Assembly (NCBI GenBank): GCA_003956705.1
Contig: QZCP01000212.1
Coordinates: 177,036 to 241,035, forward strand
Reading direction: 5' to 3'
Source of the DNA: Brevipalpus yothersi
Taxonomy: Eukaryota; Arthropoda; Arachnida; Trombidiformes; Tenuipalpidae
DNA length: 64,000 nucleotides
In this document: piece by piece, positions 11,252 through 24,249 of the stretch
How the letters are laid out: each line of letters opens with the position of its first letter
Position numbering within the stretch: the stretch's first letter is position 1
The notes under the pieces: generated by a model
Databases searched by the model: none
What the model was told of the DNA's origin: nothing
The model's input: the letters and a program-made list of their open reading frames with translations, nothing else
Program-made: the position numbers and the translations under genes

Positions 11252-12053
11252 ATTGACACAAAAACACACACACAAGAATAGGGAGAGAAAATTAGATTCT
11301 GATAGTTAAATGATCACAATCCAAGAGAGAGAATGCCGTTCAGGACTCCGCCTTCAGCATATTACTTTAGCAGTTGATTTGATTTGCATATTGTAATTTA
11401 AAATTTTCGGAGACTAATCCTTCCAACTAATCAGACAGTTACAGTCAATCCATTGCCCATCTTCACGAATTTTGTAGGAATTTTTGTGATTACTGAGAGA
11501 ATTGATGCCTTGATGATGTCAATGATCTTAAATGCCGGTTACCAGTAATCCGGTATCAGTTTGACTTTTGGGTATCTCAGATCATATTCATTGAGAAATT
11601 TTTCGTTTTTGATCGATTTTCTGGTCACAAGGAGCGGAAATTTTCGAACAAATGTATATGTTGTGATATTCGAATGAAAAAAATGGGGAATGACCAGCAT
11701 TTACAAATGATAAATTTTCTTCATTCGAAAATTCTTGCAAAATGAATCAAGATTGGATGTGTTTACCTTTTTCGGTACAAACTCAACTCAAGAAACAATT
11801 GAGGCGAGATTTTGGTAGTTTATTGTAATTAAGATAGCCTTAAATGCGTCGTTAGTTTCCTCGACACTTGTGAGAAAACTTGAGGTGAAATTATGATGTG
11901 TATAAAATTTTGCAGCAAGTACAGTTGAAGACTGTATAGTTTTTGGATATTCCAATCTCTTCTTTGTTCATTTGGATCATCATCACTCAATTATGGGCCA
12001 GCTTGCGAGATCTACATAAACTTTGCAACTCGAGAGCTCTTATGGAGCAAATT
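11252..12053. other. Spacer between unknown secreted gene and gag fragment
   Basis: No gene seen. The DNA right after the gag stop (12053 downward on the - strand) has no zinc-knuckle, protease or reverse transcriptase signal, so the element is not continued here. No LTR could be recognised. Confidence 0.5.
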
Positions 12054-12623
12054 CTAACAGCTGCGAAAGCTTATTACTTGTGCAACTCTCTCAGCATTTC
12101 TGAGTGTGTCGATCAATTCATCAACTGTAGAAGGTAAATTACGATCATTTAGGATGTTGTTCACCATTCTCTTTGTCTCCTGATTCAAACCTTCCCAAAT
12201 TGCTGAAACTATTCCCTGCTCACTCATATTGATATCTACTTTTTTGCAAATAAAGCACATATTGATAGCAAATGAAACGGCAGGCTGCTCAGTTCTCTGT
12301 TTTGTTGTGTTCATTCGCCTAGTGTATTCTGTTTTAAGATCATGACCGTAAAAAGTTTTGATCATTCTATCTTTCAATATCTCGTAATCCATATCATGAA
12401 GTTGATGATTTTGTTCCCTCTGCTTTCTGACATATCGGATCCACCTTCGTGCTGTTCCTTCCAAAAGAAGCTCAATTTGAGAGAAGTCTGCAATTCTGTA
12501 ATCACTTCGACATGTGTTGATGAAGAAATGTTCAACTTGCTCAAACCACTCAATCAGATCATCATCAAAACGGTCTCCAGAAAACTTGGGGACAAAATCC
12601 TTAATATTTGGCTTTTGATGCAT
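12054..12623 (-). mobile_element. Orphan Ty3-type retrotransposon gag fragment
   Basis: An intact 189-aa - strand frame starting at ATG 12623 resembles the Gag capsid of Ty3/Gypsy-like LTR retrotransposons (retrotrans_gag domain). Its landmarks are FVPKFSGDRFDDDLIEWFEQ, a tryptophan-rich helix ending LLEGTARRWIRYV, the DYEILKDRMIKTFYG segment, and a late helix around MVNNILND. It ends without a CCHC zinc knuckle or pol, so it is a truncated copy or an isolated domesticated gag. No stops or frameshifts interrupt the readable part. Family membership is inferred from motif order only. Confidence 0.7.
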
Positions 12624-15600
12624 CTTGAATAAAATTTATCAGATCTTTTACTCGATTCTAGATTGCTCAATATTATTCTTCAAATTATAGAGCGTTGAAG
12701 ATCGGAGATCAACTCCTCTGAAAACACACACAAAGTTGTAGGAAACTACCAATACCTGGATAGAAGAATAAAATCAATAGAAATTAGTATTAGTATTCAA
12801 AAGAAGCCTTGTATCACAAATTTCAAATAATAGAGGCAAAATTAATCAGGGTTGTGAGCTTGACCTTACTTTAGTCAAATACAGTCAGAGTGGGCACGAT
12901 ATTAAACCAGTGTCTTACCTTCAAGCTTGGGGTGCTACTTGGGTGATCAAATTTTCTCACTAGAATTCCGATTCTCTCTTGATCGTTGGATTAAGATAAA
13001 TCTGTTGAAAATATCAACAGTTCACTGTGATGAGGTACCTTTTCCACTATCACCTTATTGGACTCAGAAAGTTACGATCATTCCATTACCAATTACGAAT
13101 TGAGGACACAATGGTTTGAGTAATTCTTTCCGAGAGAAGAATAGAAATCCAAATTCAATGGGGACAGAAGTCGCTTCAATTTTTCCGAAATTTGCTAATT
13201 TTTTCCAAAACTACCATCACTGCTTAAATATATGATCACTTGGAAGAAAAGTTCTAACCAAAACAATGGCCAAAAAGTCATAAGTGAACAGAGGATTTTT
13301 GAGAGCTTCTAGGATGACGCGCAAGCTAGTGCGATGTCGAGCGCTGGAGGCGCGTGATGAAAGCACAAAAAAATTAACTTTATTTTGAGCCCAATCAGAA
13401 GAGAATAAATTCTGGTAAAAAACTTCATATATCACTTTGCCAGAGTATAAGGTATAGGTAGAAAAATTTGGACATCATGATCTGATAATGGAGCCAATTT
13501 TTGGGCGGAGAATGTTCTACATGAATTCCATAACATTTGAAGAGAAAAAAGAAAGAATGTAACAGTTAAAACCCGAAAATAATTTACAAGGATCATGACA
13601 AAAAAGAATTATGTTGAATTATATCTTTTGATCATGTGAGCTAGGATTAAGATTGGATGATGATTTCCATTCAAAGTTATCATTGCCTCAACAACAATAT
13701 TTCAAAATATTTACAGAAATGAGATGAGATGAAATACGAGATGGGATGGAGTAGTATTTCCACTGAAGTGTAATCATGAGAAAAACCGAAGCTTCTCGGA
13801 TTGATTTGATCAAAGATGGGTCAAAAGAGTTAGGCAATTGATGGAAAAAATCTCGCATCAATTAAGAAAGAGCAGTGATCAGTAACAGAGATTTTGTCTA
13901 TCTGTTTCACGATGGGTTTCATTCAAACCAATGAAGTCTGTAAGTGAACTATTCTATATTAATGCCTTTGCTGAACTATGACTTAGCTATGGAATTTTGT
14001 TTCTATTCGGAGCTCAGCGATGTTAAAGTCGGGTTAAAAAGTCAAAATAATTTCCAATTTTCAGATTTCAAATTAATGACTCAGATCTTATTCCACACTA
14101 TTGGGGCTTGAGCTAATCATCTCTTGGATAATTTTTCAACGCTCAATTTTCAAATCGAAATCATTCTATTGAACAGATATGCTTAATTGAATCCTGGTTG
14201 TTATGAAGACTTATACGGCATCTATCTATGGAGAATCCAAGAAGGCTTCTATTAACTTCCTGGTCACTGATTTTTCCAAGTCACGGCCGATAGTAAAAAT
14301 ATTTAATTTACTTAGGATACCAGAAGGCCCTAATGACAGTGAAAAAATCATCGATATTATTTTTATGTATCCACAGAATCATAGAAAGAAAAATTGAAAT
14401 GTGAGCCAGAATTTTATGAGTGATTTTGGTTCACAATCAGAGAAAAGAAAAATACCTCTCAGAATCTAGCATCAGTCAAAATCATTAATTGCAAAACTCG
14501 GAAGGCCATTTCGTCATCCATTACATCATTCAGACAAATAATCGATTCATACATGTTCAAAAACTAGAGGCATCATAAAACATTCAAATTCTTCTTCATT
14601 CTCTTCCAATTTAATTGTCAACAAACTTCTTCAACGAAAAAGAGAAGAAAGTGGTTGGACAAGGTATATCACCGATCTGCACTTTCGAGGGACCAGAGAG
14701 GGAGAGAACGGTAATTAGAGGAGAGCATGTGATAAATTATCAAGAGGACTCACAGTATGGTTAATCAACAAATGCTGTTAATTTTAACCAATATTTGTTA
14801 TTTTCTTGACCTAGCAGAGAGGCATTTGAGGATTTAATGGCTGTTTCAAGCTCCAATATTTGAGCCTGGTTATTTTGAGAGAGATATTGACATGAAATTC
14901 ATCAATCGAATCGCTTCAATACACATTTTTAGACTTTATTTTCCAATTTTTCTCTAGAGCTTTTCATTCTGATGTAGCGAAGACTTAGAAATATACAGAT
15001 AGATTAAAAGCCAAAAGAACTGAAAAGCAAAGGCCTGTTACCTGATTAGGAGCGTGATTCTGAATTTGGTTACTTGTTCATCCTGAAGAACCACAACCTG
15101 ATTCACGATGTATAATGTTGAAAATCAAAGAATCCTAGGACATTTTGCTCGATTCAAAAAAGTCAGAGTTTTTCACCCAGCCTCATTAACACAGTGTTTG
15201 CTAAGTCAATTAGAGAGAGGGAGAGAGAGAACTAAAATAGTTGGAAAATCATTGATCAAATTGGTGAAGAGTATCCTAATTTTTTCAATACTATCCATCA
15301 AATGAGAATATCTTTTTCTCATTCTTGACTTCCAGATTAAACAGGAACGAACTAGAATTTTGTCAAGTTTTAAGGTAAAAAATTCTTTCTTATATTATAA
15401 ACTTATCATTTCTGACACTCTTAGCATCGTGAATTTGATGAAAAAATAACTGGTCAATCAGCTATAGCCCAATGTCTACACCATTCTTGCTCAGTTTCTG
15501 ATTTGAGGATCTGAATCCAACTTATCGATTTCTAAGTAGAAAATTTATGAGAGACAATAATTAGAAACATAACTCGACAAATTGAATTCGTCCCTACCTG

Positions 15601-18190
15601 GGATCATTTCATCGAGTTTTTCAACAGCAAAGATCTGGAAAGAATTTCTTGCTCCATAAGTGGTAGTCTGTCCCAATGAGCATACTGAGGACAAATGAAT
15701 CCATGAATTTTACCTCTATGATTCTCGATTTATCTTCGAGTATTCGTAGCAGCTACATCACTCAGTTTAAATTCTGATTGAATGCCTTGCTTCCTAAGTG
15801 TCTGGTGTATCATTCATCTTCTTTCGTCTCGGCTTCTCTTTAACCTTTGAATTTGTGCATGATTGTTTACCATTTCATGATTCTACAAGCGCTCGAATTC
15901 TGGATCATAAATCGGCCTCTTTCATGAATTATTTCAAGTCTCCTTTTTCAGCTGTATTCGATGAAATTCATCACTCAAAAGTAATGGTTTCTTTATCCAA
16001 TGTGTAACTACAATTCGAACTTTCCCATAAACATGTTTGAAAACTTTATAGACAATGTTCCACACTTTCAAGGTGATCATTCTGATCCAATCGGGGTGAA
16101 CCAATATTTGAACTTCCAACGAGTAACTCAGTGATCACCTATATTTCAGAGACAATTCAAGACTTTAGAATCTAGACATTGAAAATTTATCAAGCTAAAT
16201 CTTTAATCCTAGGTGTAGAGGAGGGGGCTAAATGACATATAGTGGGCTTAGTGTGGTAGGCTTTCGAATTAATTGTGTGCTTTCGCTCATTTTCCTGAAG
16301 CTGTGTTTTGATGATAATTGTGAGAGCGATCAGGTATCATCATATGTCTGCTTTCCGAGCTTCAGGTCCCACTTAGACAAAATAAGCCGAATGTCAATAA
16401 AACCGTGTTATTAACACAATTTTTACAATTTTATTTGGTAATTCATGGTTTGTCGGTGGTTCAGATGGATGGATTGCGAAATTTGATTTCACCACAGAAC
16501 ATATGATCAGTATTTACAGATAAAGAGGAAAAAGTATGAAAAGTTTGAGTTGATTCTGTGGCCTCAATTTACCTGAACAAGACATAGAATTCAGACAAAG
16601 ACTCATTTCGGCATGAGTTTTTTTACTATTAAACATGGATGAAAAATGAATGAGCCAGTTCTTAAGCAATCACAAGATCCTAAATGGAGAGAATACTCAT
16701 AGTTTCTCTCATCCGGAGGGATCAATGTTTCTGAGTAATTTTGAATTAATTCGTAGGAAAGAAGGCTAACAAACTTGATATCAGATAATGTTGTGTTCAT
16801 TATCTGAGACTCAGGCAAAATTGGGAAGAGAATGAGTTGATTATCGTCCATTTTGAGTCGGATCAAATCCTAAAAGCTCCAATAAAATTGCAAATTCCAT
16901 GAGTTGGATAGGGACTAGCATGGGAGTTTACCACTTATTCGGCGGAAAAAAATGATCCCGCTATACTCTTCGCTCTTTATGCGATGAATGAGCATTCGAG
17001 AACATAATTTCGAGCACGTTCAGGGATGAAGAATGATCTTAAAATCTTTCGAATGATTGGTAGACGAAAAGAGGTTGACAAGGTTTGAGAAGACCAGCAG
17101 CAACAATTAGTAACTGAGAAAAAATAAGAACCGTGAATTTAGTGACGAATTAATAAAGGATCAAGTTGATAAAAATGAAACTTAGGAAGAATTTGAGAAA
17201 GAAAAGCTAATTAACTCACCTGAAAATTTTTGCGAGAAGTGGCTGATCATTGAGGATAGATCATATCCCATAAGATTAGTAGCCTGGTGACCGGATTCCA
17301 AGATAGCATAAGTATGAAGTAAGCGTTTGTCAGTGGAAACGATGTGCCTCGAGGTGAAAATAAGAATTGAGAAATTCACCACTATCAAATTTTTCTAGTT
17401 GCTGTATGATTCATGAATTCGTCTTCAACGATGAGTTATTAACATTCAATTCTTCTCAACCAATCGCATTGAGAATGTTAACAAAAAAGGTACAGAGGGA
17501 GGTGGATGATGATTTAAGGCAACGGTGACTTGTCTAAACCTGTAGTAAAAGCAAGAAAATAAAAATAAAAAATTTAGATAAATGGAAAAATACGGCAGAA
17601 GATAATTTCTATCACATAAAAGCCAAAGAATGAAACTACTAATCAAATTTGTTATGATCTCATTTTCAAGGTCTCGTTTGTGGGATCAGATAGACAGAAA
17701 ATCATCTGTTCCGCCAAGAAACTTATAATTTCCTTAAAGATACTATGAAACGCAACAAAATTACTCGATTTCTCCCACAAGTTTACATTCATCAAGGGAA
17801 AAAATTGTAGGCTTGCTCACAAGAATTTCAAGCCAAGCTAATCATAAACAGCGTTAAAGTTGTCCTCTTTCACTTGAGTATCTTTTTGCAACATGTAGCT
17901 ATTTGAAACGACATCGTCCGCATCAGAGAGCAGAAAGATGAAACTCAAGTGACAAGATGACTTTCTATTTCAAAAATGACTACAACAAAATGATGGATAA
18001 CCTCGAAGAATGAGGATATGGCTCAGCTAAGCCTACAAATATTTTGAAGTGAGAGCAAATGACAAAGCATGTAAAAAATTTGTGATTGCAAAATTCCAAG
18101 ATGAAAACCAAATAAAATAGAACTCAAAAATATGATGATTTAGAAATGTGACTTTCAAGTACATACTTGCGAGGGAGAGTATATTTAACA
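12624..18190. other. Gene-poor 5.6-kb interval
   Basis: AT-rich DNA with only short, unconvincing open frames on both strands. It separates the gag fragment from the MYPT 3' end. The MYPT 3' UTR on the - strand must occupy part of the right side; no clear polyadenylation signal was fixed. No tRNA or rRNA signal seen. Confidence 0.5.
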
Positions 18191-21100
18191 TCATTTGGAT
18201 AATTTGCTGATCACTCTAATTAGAGCCCCATTCTCGTCTTTTAATCGCTGATTGTCACTCTTGAGGGTCTCCAATTGCTTTACTTCCTCTTCTAATTCGC
18301 TAATTTTACGCTGCAACTGTCTTTTCTCACGATTCCATTCTTGCTCTTTCCGTGAACACTCTTTGCGCAAATTTTCCATCTCAACGAGAAGTTCTTCGTA
18401 GAGCTTTTTGTAATCTTTGGGTTGCTGCTGTTGCTGTGTTTGTAGTTTGGATTGTGGTTGTGATTGTATTGGTTGAGACTGGACGGTTGGTTCTCTTGGA
18501 GGTGTCGGAACGTCCTTGACATCCTCTCTTTCTCTGGTATAAGGCTGACGAGAGGCACTTCGAGATCTCACGTGGAGTGTGGGTGTTGAACCAGAAGTCA
18601 GATTAGAAGCAATTGAAGAGGGTTGATACTTTATGGAAGGATTAAGGTAACAGAAAGAGAGAAAAGTATTAGTGATAAAGAGACTTAAGATTTCATGATC
18701 TGAAAATAGAGATTGATTTCCAAGAGAAATATGAGATGGGGTTTAATATCGAAAAGGAAAGATGCAATTTTTTCGAAAGATTCAAAAGATTTCTCATTTT
18801 CTCACATAGTCTGATACGGTCTGTGGCAAGCTGACTAAATTTCCAGAGCTGAACGACGGTTTGAGGCCCCGGCTTAATGAGCTGGGCGAATGGCGAGAAC
18901 GATTCTTAGCTGAACCGTGAATCGAACGAACTCGAGCTGGTGAAGAGCTACGAGAATATCCACTATCACCCAGACTGGACAGAGAACCCATCGATTGTGT
19001 GAAACCACTAGCTAGTGAGCTACTACTGGAACCGAATGGTGTTCGCAAAGATGACATAGATCCTAGGTGTGAAATTGACGGACTTCTGGTGAGAGAAGAG
19101 GAGGAAGGAGCTCGATAACTGCTCGATCCTGATACGCGCTGGCTGGAGTACGGATTGTAGCTTGAGCCGTACATCTTGAATGTTCTATCAAAATTATATG
19201 CCAAAGTAAACTGATCGAAAAGCGATTGTAAAAATTTGAAGCAATTGCAAACAAGACAATAGGACTTTCAAGGCTCACTATGAGTGATTTCACTTATCAT
19301 ACAATAGCCACTCAAAAAATCGAAACAGTAGCCTCGATTTTTTTCAAATGGAAACGTCTCGAGGGTTGAGCTGAACCGAACACTTGACGACAGGAGTATC
19401 AACAACAAGAGAATATTATGATAGATGAACTATATCTTCGACGAAAAAGAAAATGCACATGCCTATTAGCTGTACAGGGCTCTACCCTTTTTTTCACCAA
19501 CGATTCTTCTCACTGATCCCTTCTCTGTGTGTCACACACAAAAACTTGAGTCATTCATACCTCCCCCTAATGTTCTAAGAACACAGATACACTCCTACAC
19601 ATACAGAAGGAAACGAAAAAAGTTGGAGATGAATACAACTATCTGCTCATCCTCTTATTTTTCCAATCTTCCAACATTCAACAAACGTCTTCTTTTCGTG
19701 CCTCTTACATACGGTACTTATTCTCTTCTCGGTAACCCTCATGCATCTATTCTCTCTTTTAGAATTTCTAGCGTTGCACTCGAGCAGATTTTGAAATGGC
19801 AACTCATATAAATAGAACCCGCCAAATTTAGAGCAACGAGAGAAAGATGCACTATTGCATGTAAGAGTAGGAAAAGAGAGACAGAAAATCTCTTTCTCTC
19901 TCTTCGATTACTTCACTTTTTTTCCATCTAGAAGGATTCGCTCCCAATTTGATTCTTGATGAACGGCCAACAGCCTAGTGAAGTTTGGAACATCCTAGAC
20001 ATACGGCATGAATATCCACAACATTTACATGCACGTGTAGAAAGCTAGTTATTTCCTGGGTAGGAGTCAACCTCCCACTTTCACTTGCATCGAACAGTAT
20101 CATGATGCTGTTTCTCCCTTCTTACATGAATACATGGGAGAGAGAGAGAGGGAAAGAGAGATAGAGATAGCTTGCCTGCCTCTATATGATTGTTGGTTTT
20201 GGAAAGCTATCATCACCTCAAAAAAGGCTACCAGTTGTAGATTATTCAGGGAAATGAGTGTGGTCCTCTTTCCTCAGCATCCTCAATCGTTTCTTTAAGT
20301 AATTCATCTCGTAATGTAGCTGAAAAATTATCGAAAGTTTTCCCAGATGATGAGGAACCGTAATACGACCGTTGCATGTACTCCATGCGAGTGGAATAGA
20401 AGATAAATTCTAACAAGTAGCAAGTTCCGTTCCTCATTCATACTATCTTTCTCCTTGACGTCTCATGGATCACAAATAGAGAAGAACATCATCGTTTTGT
20501 CATGTGGTAATAGGAAGAGCGACAAGGACCCGTTCTTGGTACAAATTCAACACTCATTTCCCTTGAACACAATCCACTTTCATGGCTGCTGATTTGTTCA
20601 TCTACCGAAATAGATAAGATTAGAGGGAATTAATTACCTTGTTTTCATCCTTAATCAATGATCTGCTATTGAAATCTCTCAGATCGATGCTTGTAATAGA
20701 ATCGATGGTGTCGGTGGATTTCATGGATTCATTCTCTTTACTTTGGAGTGAGCTATTATCTGGAAAGAATTAATCAAAATTAGCTGAAACTCATCAAAGC
20801 ATACTGAGAGTAACACCCAAGAGAATCGTGCATGAATTCGGCGAAGTTGTGTGATGAACAACCGATGCATTTTCTCGAGGGGTAGGATTTGGAAACTTTA
20901 GAAGTTGCCATGTGATGCTAACCTTTTATATCCGAGATTTCTTCATCGGAAGACCTTTTTCTTGCACGCCGTTTGCGAGCTAGTATGTTAGCAACATCAG
21001 TTAAGGAGGGGTCAATTGGTGCTGGTGGAGGAGGCTCAGGTGCCTGTAGGGTTGTTGGTTGTGACTGTAGTGTTGTTGATTTTTCATTTGGCAATGAATT

Positions 21101-22908
21101 AACTTCTTTCCATTCCCTATTACAAAAGAAAATAAAGTGTAAAAAAAATTTTCACACAAGATACTTTTTTCGAACAGATGGAGCGATACAAACGTATTTT
21201 TGGAGCGTATTCGCCTAGCTTAAATCAATGATTTCAGTCACCAGCCTAAGAATCTTGCCAACTGGCGGAAACCAGTACATGATTTCATTTCCTCACATAA
21301 CAAACACTGAATCATATAATTGCCAACTCATTCTCGGGTCCACTTTGCATTGTATGCCAAGTATTGTTGAATCTTGCTCTGTTTCCTATCTTCTTCTGAA
21401 AGCGAAACGTTTTTTTTCTCTCTCTCTCTTTGTTTGCTGTGTCAGTATACTGAATTCATTTCCAAAATGACCCTGGTTCACTGATCATATTGACATTTAG
21501 TCGAGTATTGTGTTCGAAGGAAAGAGGAGACATTTTCGACATACTAAACATGTCGGAACTTCAATTAGAGTGAAAAGGAAGAGTAAAAAAGAGGAAGAGA
21601 AAGAAATAATACTTACGGAATATTATTAGAGGATGTTTGATGTGTATCAAGAGATGTAGGGGTGTAAGGAGTGGATGAAGTTTCACAATTAATTTGTCCC
21701 TCAGGACGTTGAATTAAGTTAGGACCGAAAAGTTTTGATGAGGCATCAGAAGGTTGGTCAGTGGTAATATTTTCTTCGCTAGTACCAACATTGGGAAGTG
21801 ACTCGACAGTAGCTTCTTTCAATCGTTCTTTGGCTTGTTTTACATCATCTGCGGACACACCTGTTGTGGAGCGTCTAGTTTCACGTATTTTCTTGGCGTG
21901 AGCTTTTCGTTGAGTTTCACTCTCTGTGGGTGGTGTTGGTGCGGACGGTGGTGAAGGAGGCACTTTTGATTGGGATCCATTTGCTATGTTCATTTGTTGC
22001 TGTTCTTGAATCTTTTTCTCTTCCACCAATTTTGCACGCTGTTCTTCGATCATGTTGAGTATTTCTTCATTATCTGTTAGATCTTCGAGACGCTGACCAG
22101 AGCTTGTCTCTACATTGACATCAGCTCCATGAAATATCAATATTTTTACAACTCTTGGCTGTTGCCAATAACAAGCGGCTGATAACGGTGTCCAGCCATC
22201 ACAATCTCTGGCATCAATATTAAATTGGCTTCGTAAAGCTTTTTTGGTGAGAAGTTGATGGAGCACATCATGGTAACCTTTGGCGGCAGCAACATGTAAT
22301 ATTGTAGCTCCGGTTCTGGGATGGACTGGATCATTTACCAAACCGGTGGAAGCCCATTTTTTACAATCTTCAAGCATACATATTTCCTCTTGACCCCGTA
22401 AAAGTTCGACATTGGTAACACCTAATTCACTTAATTTCCATTTGATCATCTCTTCGATTGCATAACTGTCCGTTAAATCTTGAGCAAAATCGCCATCATT
22501 ATTCTCTATCCTCGGATCAGCTCCACGATCCAGTAAGATGCGTGCAACATTCTTATTACCACAAGATGCGGTTGCATGTAGAGGAGTCCATCCTTCATTA
22601 TCACAACAATTGACATCAGCTCCATGATCTAGCAAAAATTCAACCATCTGAACATTATCATCGATACACGCCTGATGTAGAGCAGTGAGGCCATCGATAT
22701 TGGAACAATTGATGTTGACCAGATTTTGTGACAATAATCTTCTACATTCATCATAATCATTGCAAGCACATGCAGCCAAAAAAGTGGTTGAATTGCTAAA
22801 TTTAACTTTCGGTGCTGATCGACGCTTGGTGATGCCATCAGAAGCATCAACAAGTAGAGAGTTCATCGGTGAATTAGGTATTACTCTTGAACAAATTGAT
22901 TGAGCCAT
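18191..22908 (-). CDS. Myosin phosphatase targeting subunit (MYPT/MBS), compact form
   Basis: - strand exons 21617-22908, 20923-21116, 20638-20759, 18806-19174 and 18191-18628 join in phase to about 804 aa. MYPT binds PP1 and directs it to myosin light chain, controlling actomyosin contractility. Seen in order: the PP1-docking motif KVKF (residues 34-37); ankyrin repeats (about 40-285, e.g. DGLTALHQACIDDNVQMVEF and GWTPLSAACYWQQ); the inhibitory-phosphorylation motif TRRSTTGVS (about 344-352, Thr348 equivalent to human Thr696); low-complexity Ser-rich exon 18806-19174; Gln-rich linker; and a C-terminal coiled coil/leucine zipper ending LKSDNQRLKDENGALIRVIS, which is nearly identical to vertebrate MYPT ends. 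The linker between ankyrins and phosphosite is only about 55 residues, far shorter than in human MYPT1, and no second RRSTGV-type site was found. The exon 3/5 junction acceptor (AAG before ATG 19174) is weak, so that exon may instead begin a short isoform. Confidence 0.9.
20246..20380 (-). CDS. Possible alternative terminal exon of MYPT
   Basis: Between MYPT exons 3 and 4, a 135-base - strand segment begins after a pyrimidine-rich acceptor and continues in the phase left by exon 3. It encodes 44 residues (YMQRSYYGSSSSGKTFDNFS, then TLRDELLKETIEDAEERGPH) and a stop at 20246. It contains no usable donor before the stop, so it would make a MYPT isoform lacking the C-terminal leucine zipper. This is inference from splice phase and protein-like composition. 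Confidence 0.35.
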   Translation of the reverse strand, partial: YMQRSYYGSSSSGKTFDNFSATLRDELLKETIEDAEERGPHSFP

Positions 22909-24249
22909 AGGGATGACAACAGTGATGGTGGTGGTGATAGTGATAGTAATGGTGATGGAGATGAGGAGGAGGAGGATGATGATGATGGTGGTGGTGTTGT
23001 TGTTGTTATTGTTGTTATTATTGATGGAAAGAAATGAATTGATGATAATTTGAACATCAATACGGGATGCTGAGGTTAGAGAGAGAGAGAGGAAGAAAGA
23101 GAAAGAAAGAAAGAAGATAGATTGCTAGAAAAAGTAAGAGAAAAGAGAGAGGAGAAGAAAGAGGGACGCCAGGGAACGGCACCAACTTACCGATAAATAT
23201 TGAGTAAGTTACACACACCGATACCCTAGACAGAGGGAGAGAGAGAGAGAAAAAGAAACACTTGATGGAACGCTGGCCTTTCTCTCACACCTCTCCGATT
23301 GGATGATACCGATTGTGGAGGGTCTCTGGATTTCACCAAAATAACATGGAGAAAAAATTTTGATGATGATGATGTATAAATAAAAAAAAATAGATCACAG
23401 AAAATGATGTTTTAGCTCAAGGATCCATTCTCAAAAATTAATCAAAAAAATCTCTTCGCCACAGCTCCCTCTCAACCATATTCTCAACCTTTTTCAATGG
23501 ATTGAGAAAAAATTTGCAACACAAACACCGCTTTGTGCTGCTCTCTTTTGGTTTGATGGGAAGAAAAATTATTTTCACCTTTTTCACCTTTTTTTTCTTG
23601 GTTCTATTCATGCAAATTTTCAGTTTTCAGCTATTTTTTTGCTAAAATTATGAATATAGTTGAGATAGATTGAATCATCTGGAAGGATAGGCTTTCGTTT
23701 TTCTTCAACGACTAATTTTTCGAATCATATGTATATTTTGTATCTTGGCCGTTAGCTATCGTCCGAGAAAAATCTACACGGTAAACCCCCATAACATCGG
23801 CCGACTCTCGGCCCGAAAATCTCCAACTATCGTCGATATTATTTGAAATATAGCGATTTTTTGAAAAATACGATAAAAATTGCAATAAAGATTTTTCTCC
23901 TCTTCAACATTTGAAAATAATAGTTGAACCAAAAAACCTGACTTGAGATATAAAAGTTGGCGATTTGATAATAATTTCTCAGACTATTGAATTTTCATTT
24001 TATTTAATTCATGATTAAACAAGCAAAAAACTGCTTTAAAAATAAGAAAATATTTGACGTACATATATATATGAGCAATTGAGCTATGGTTTTTGACTTT
24101 TACAAGTAAATAGTAAATTTTTCTTTCTAACAGAAGAGTTTGCTTTCAATGACGACATGCGAATTCAATTTTCAATTGTTTTGGAAGTCATTTCATATGG
24201 TGGTCCCAGAAGAAGATAAATGCATTCATGATCTTCTCTGGTCACCTAA
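22909..24249. other. MYPT 5' region and carboxylesterase 3' region
   Basis: It carries the MYPT leader and promoter (- strand) on its left and the carboxylesterase 3' UTR on its right. The frame upstream of the MYPT ATG stays open through a trinucleotide repeat but has no earlier ATG. A short GC-richer patch (about 23745-23830) stands out from AT-rich surroundings. AATAAA on the - strand near 24000 could end the carboxylesterase transcript. Confidence 0.45.
22921..23025. repeat. Mixed GGT/GAT/GTT trinucleotide repeat
   Basis: Imperfect trinucleotide repeat, directly upstream of the MYPT start codon; in the sense direction it reads as AAC/ACC/ATC triplets and probably lies in the 5' UTR. Confidence 0.8.
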
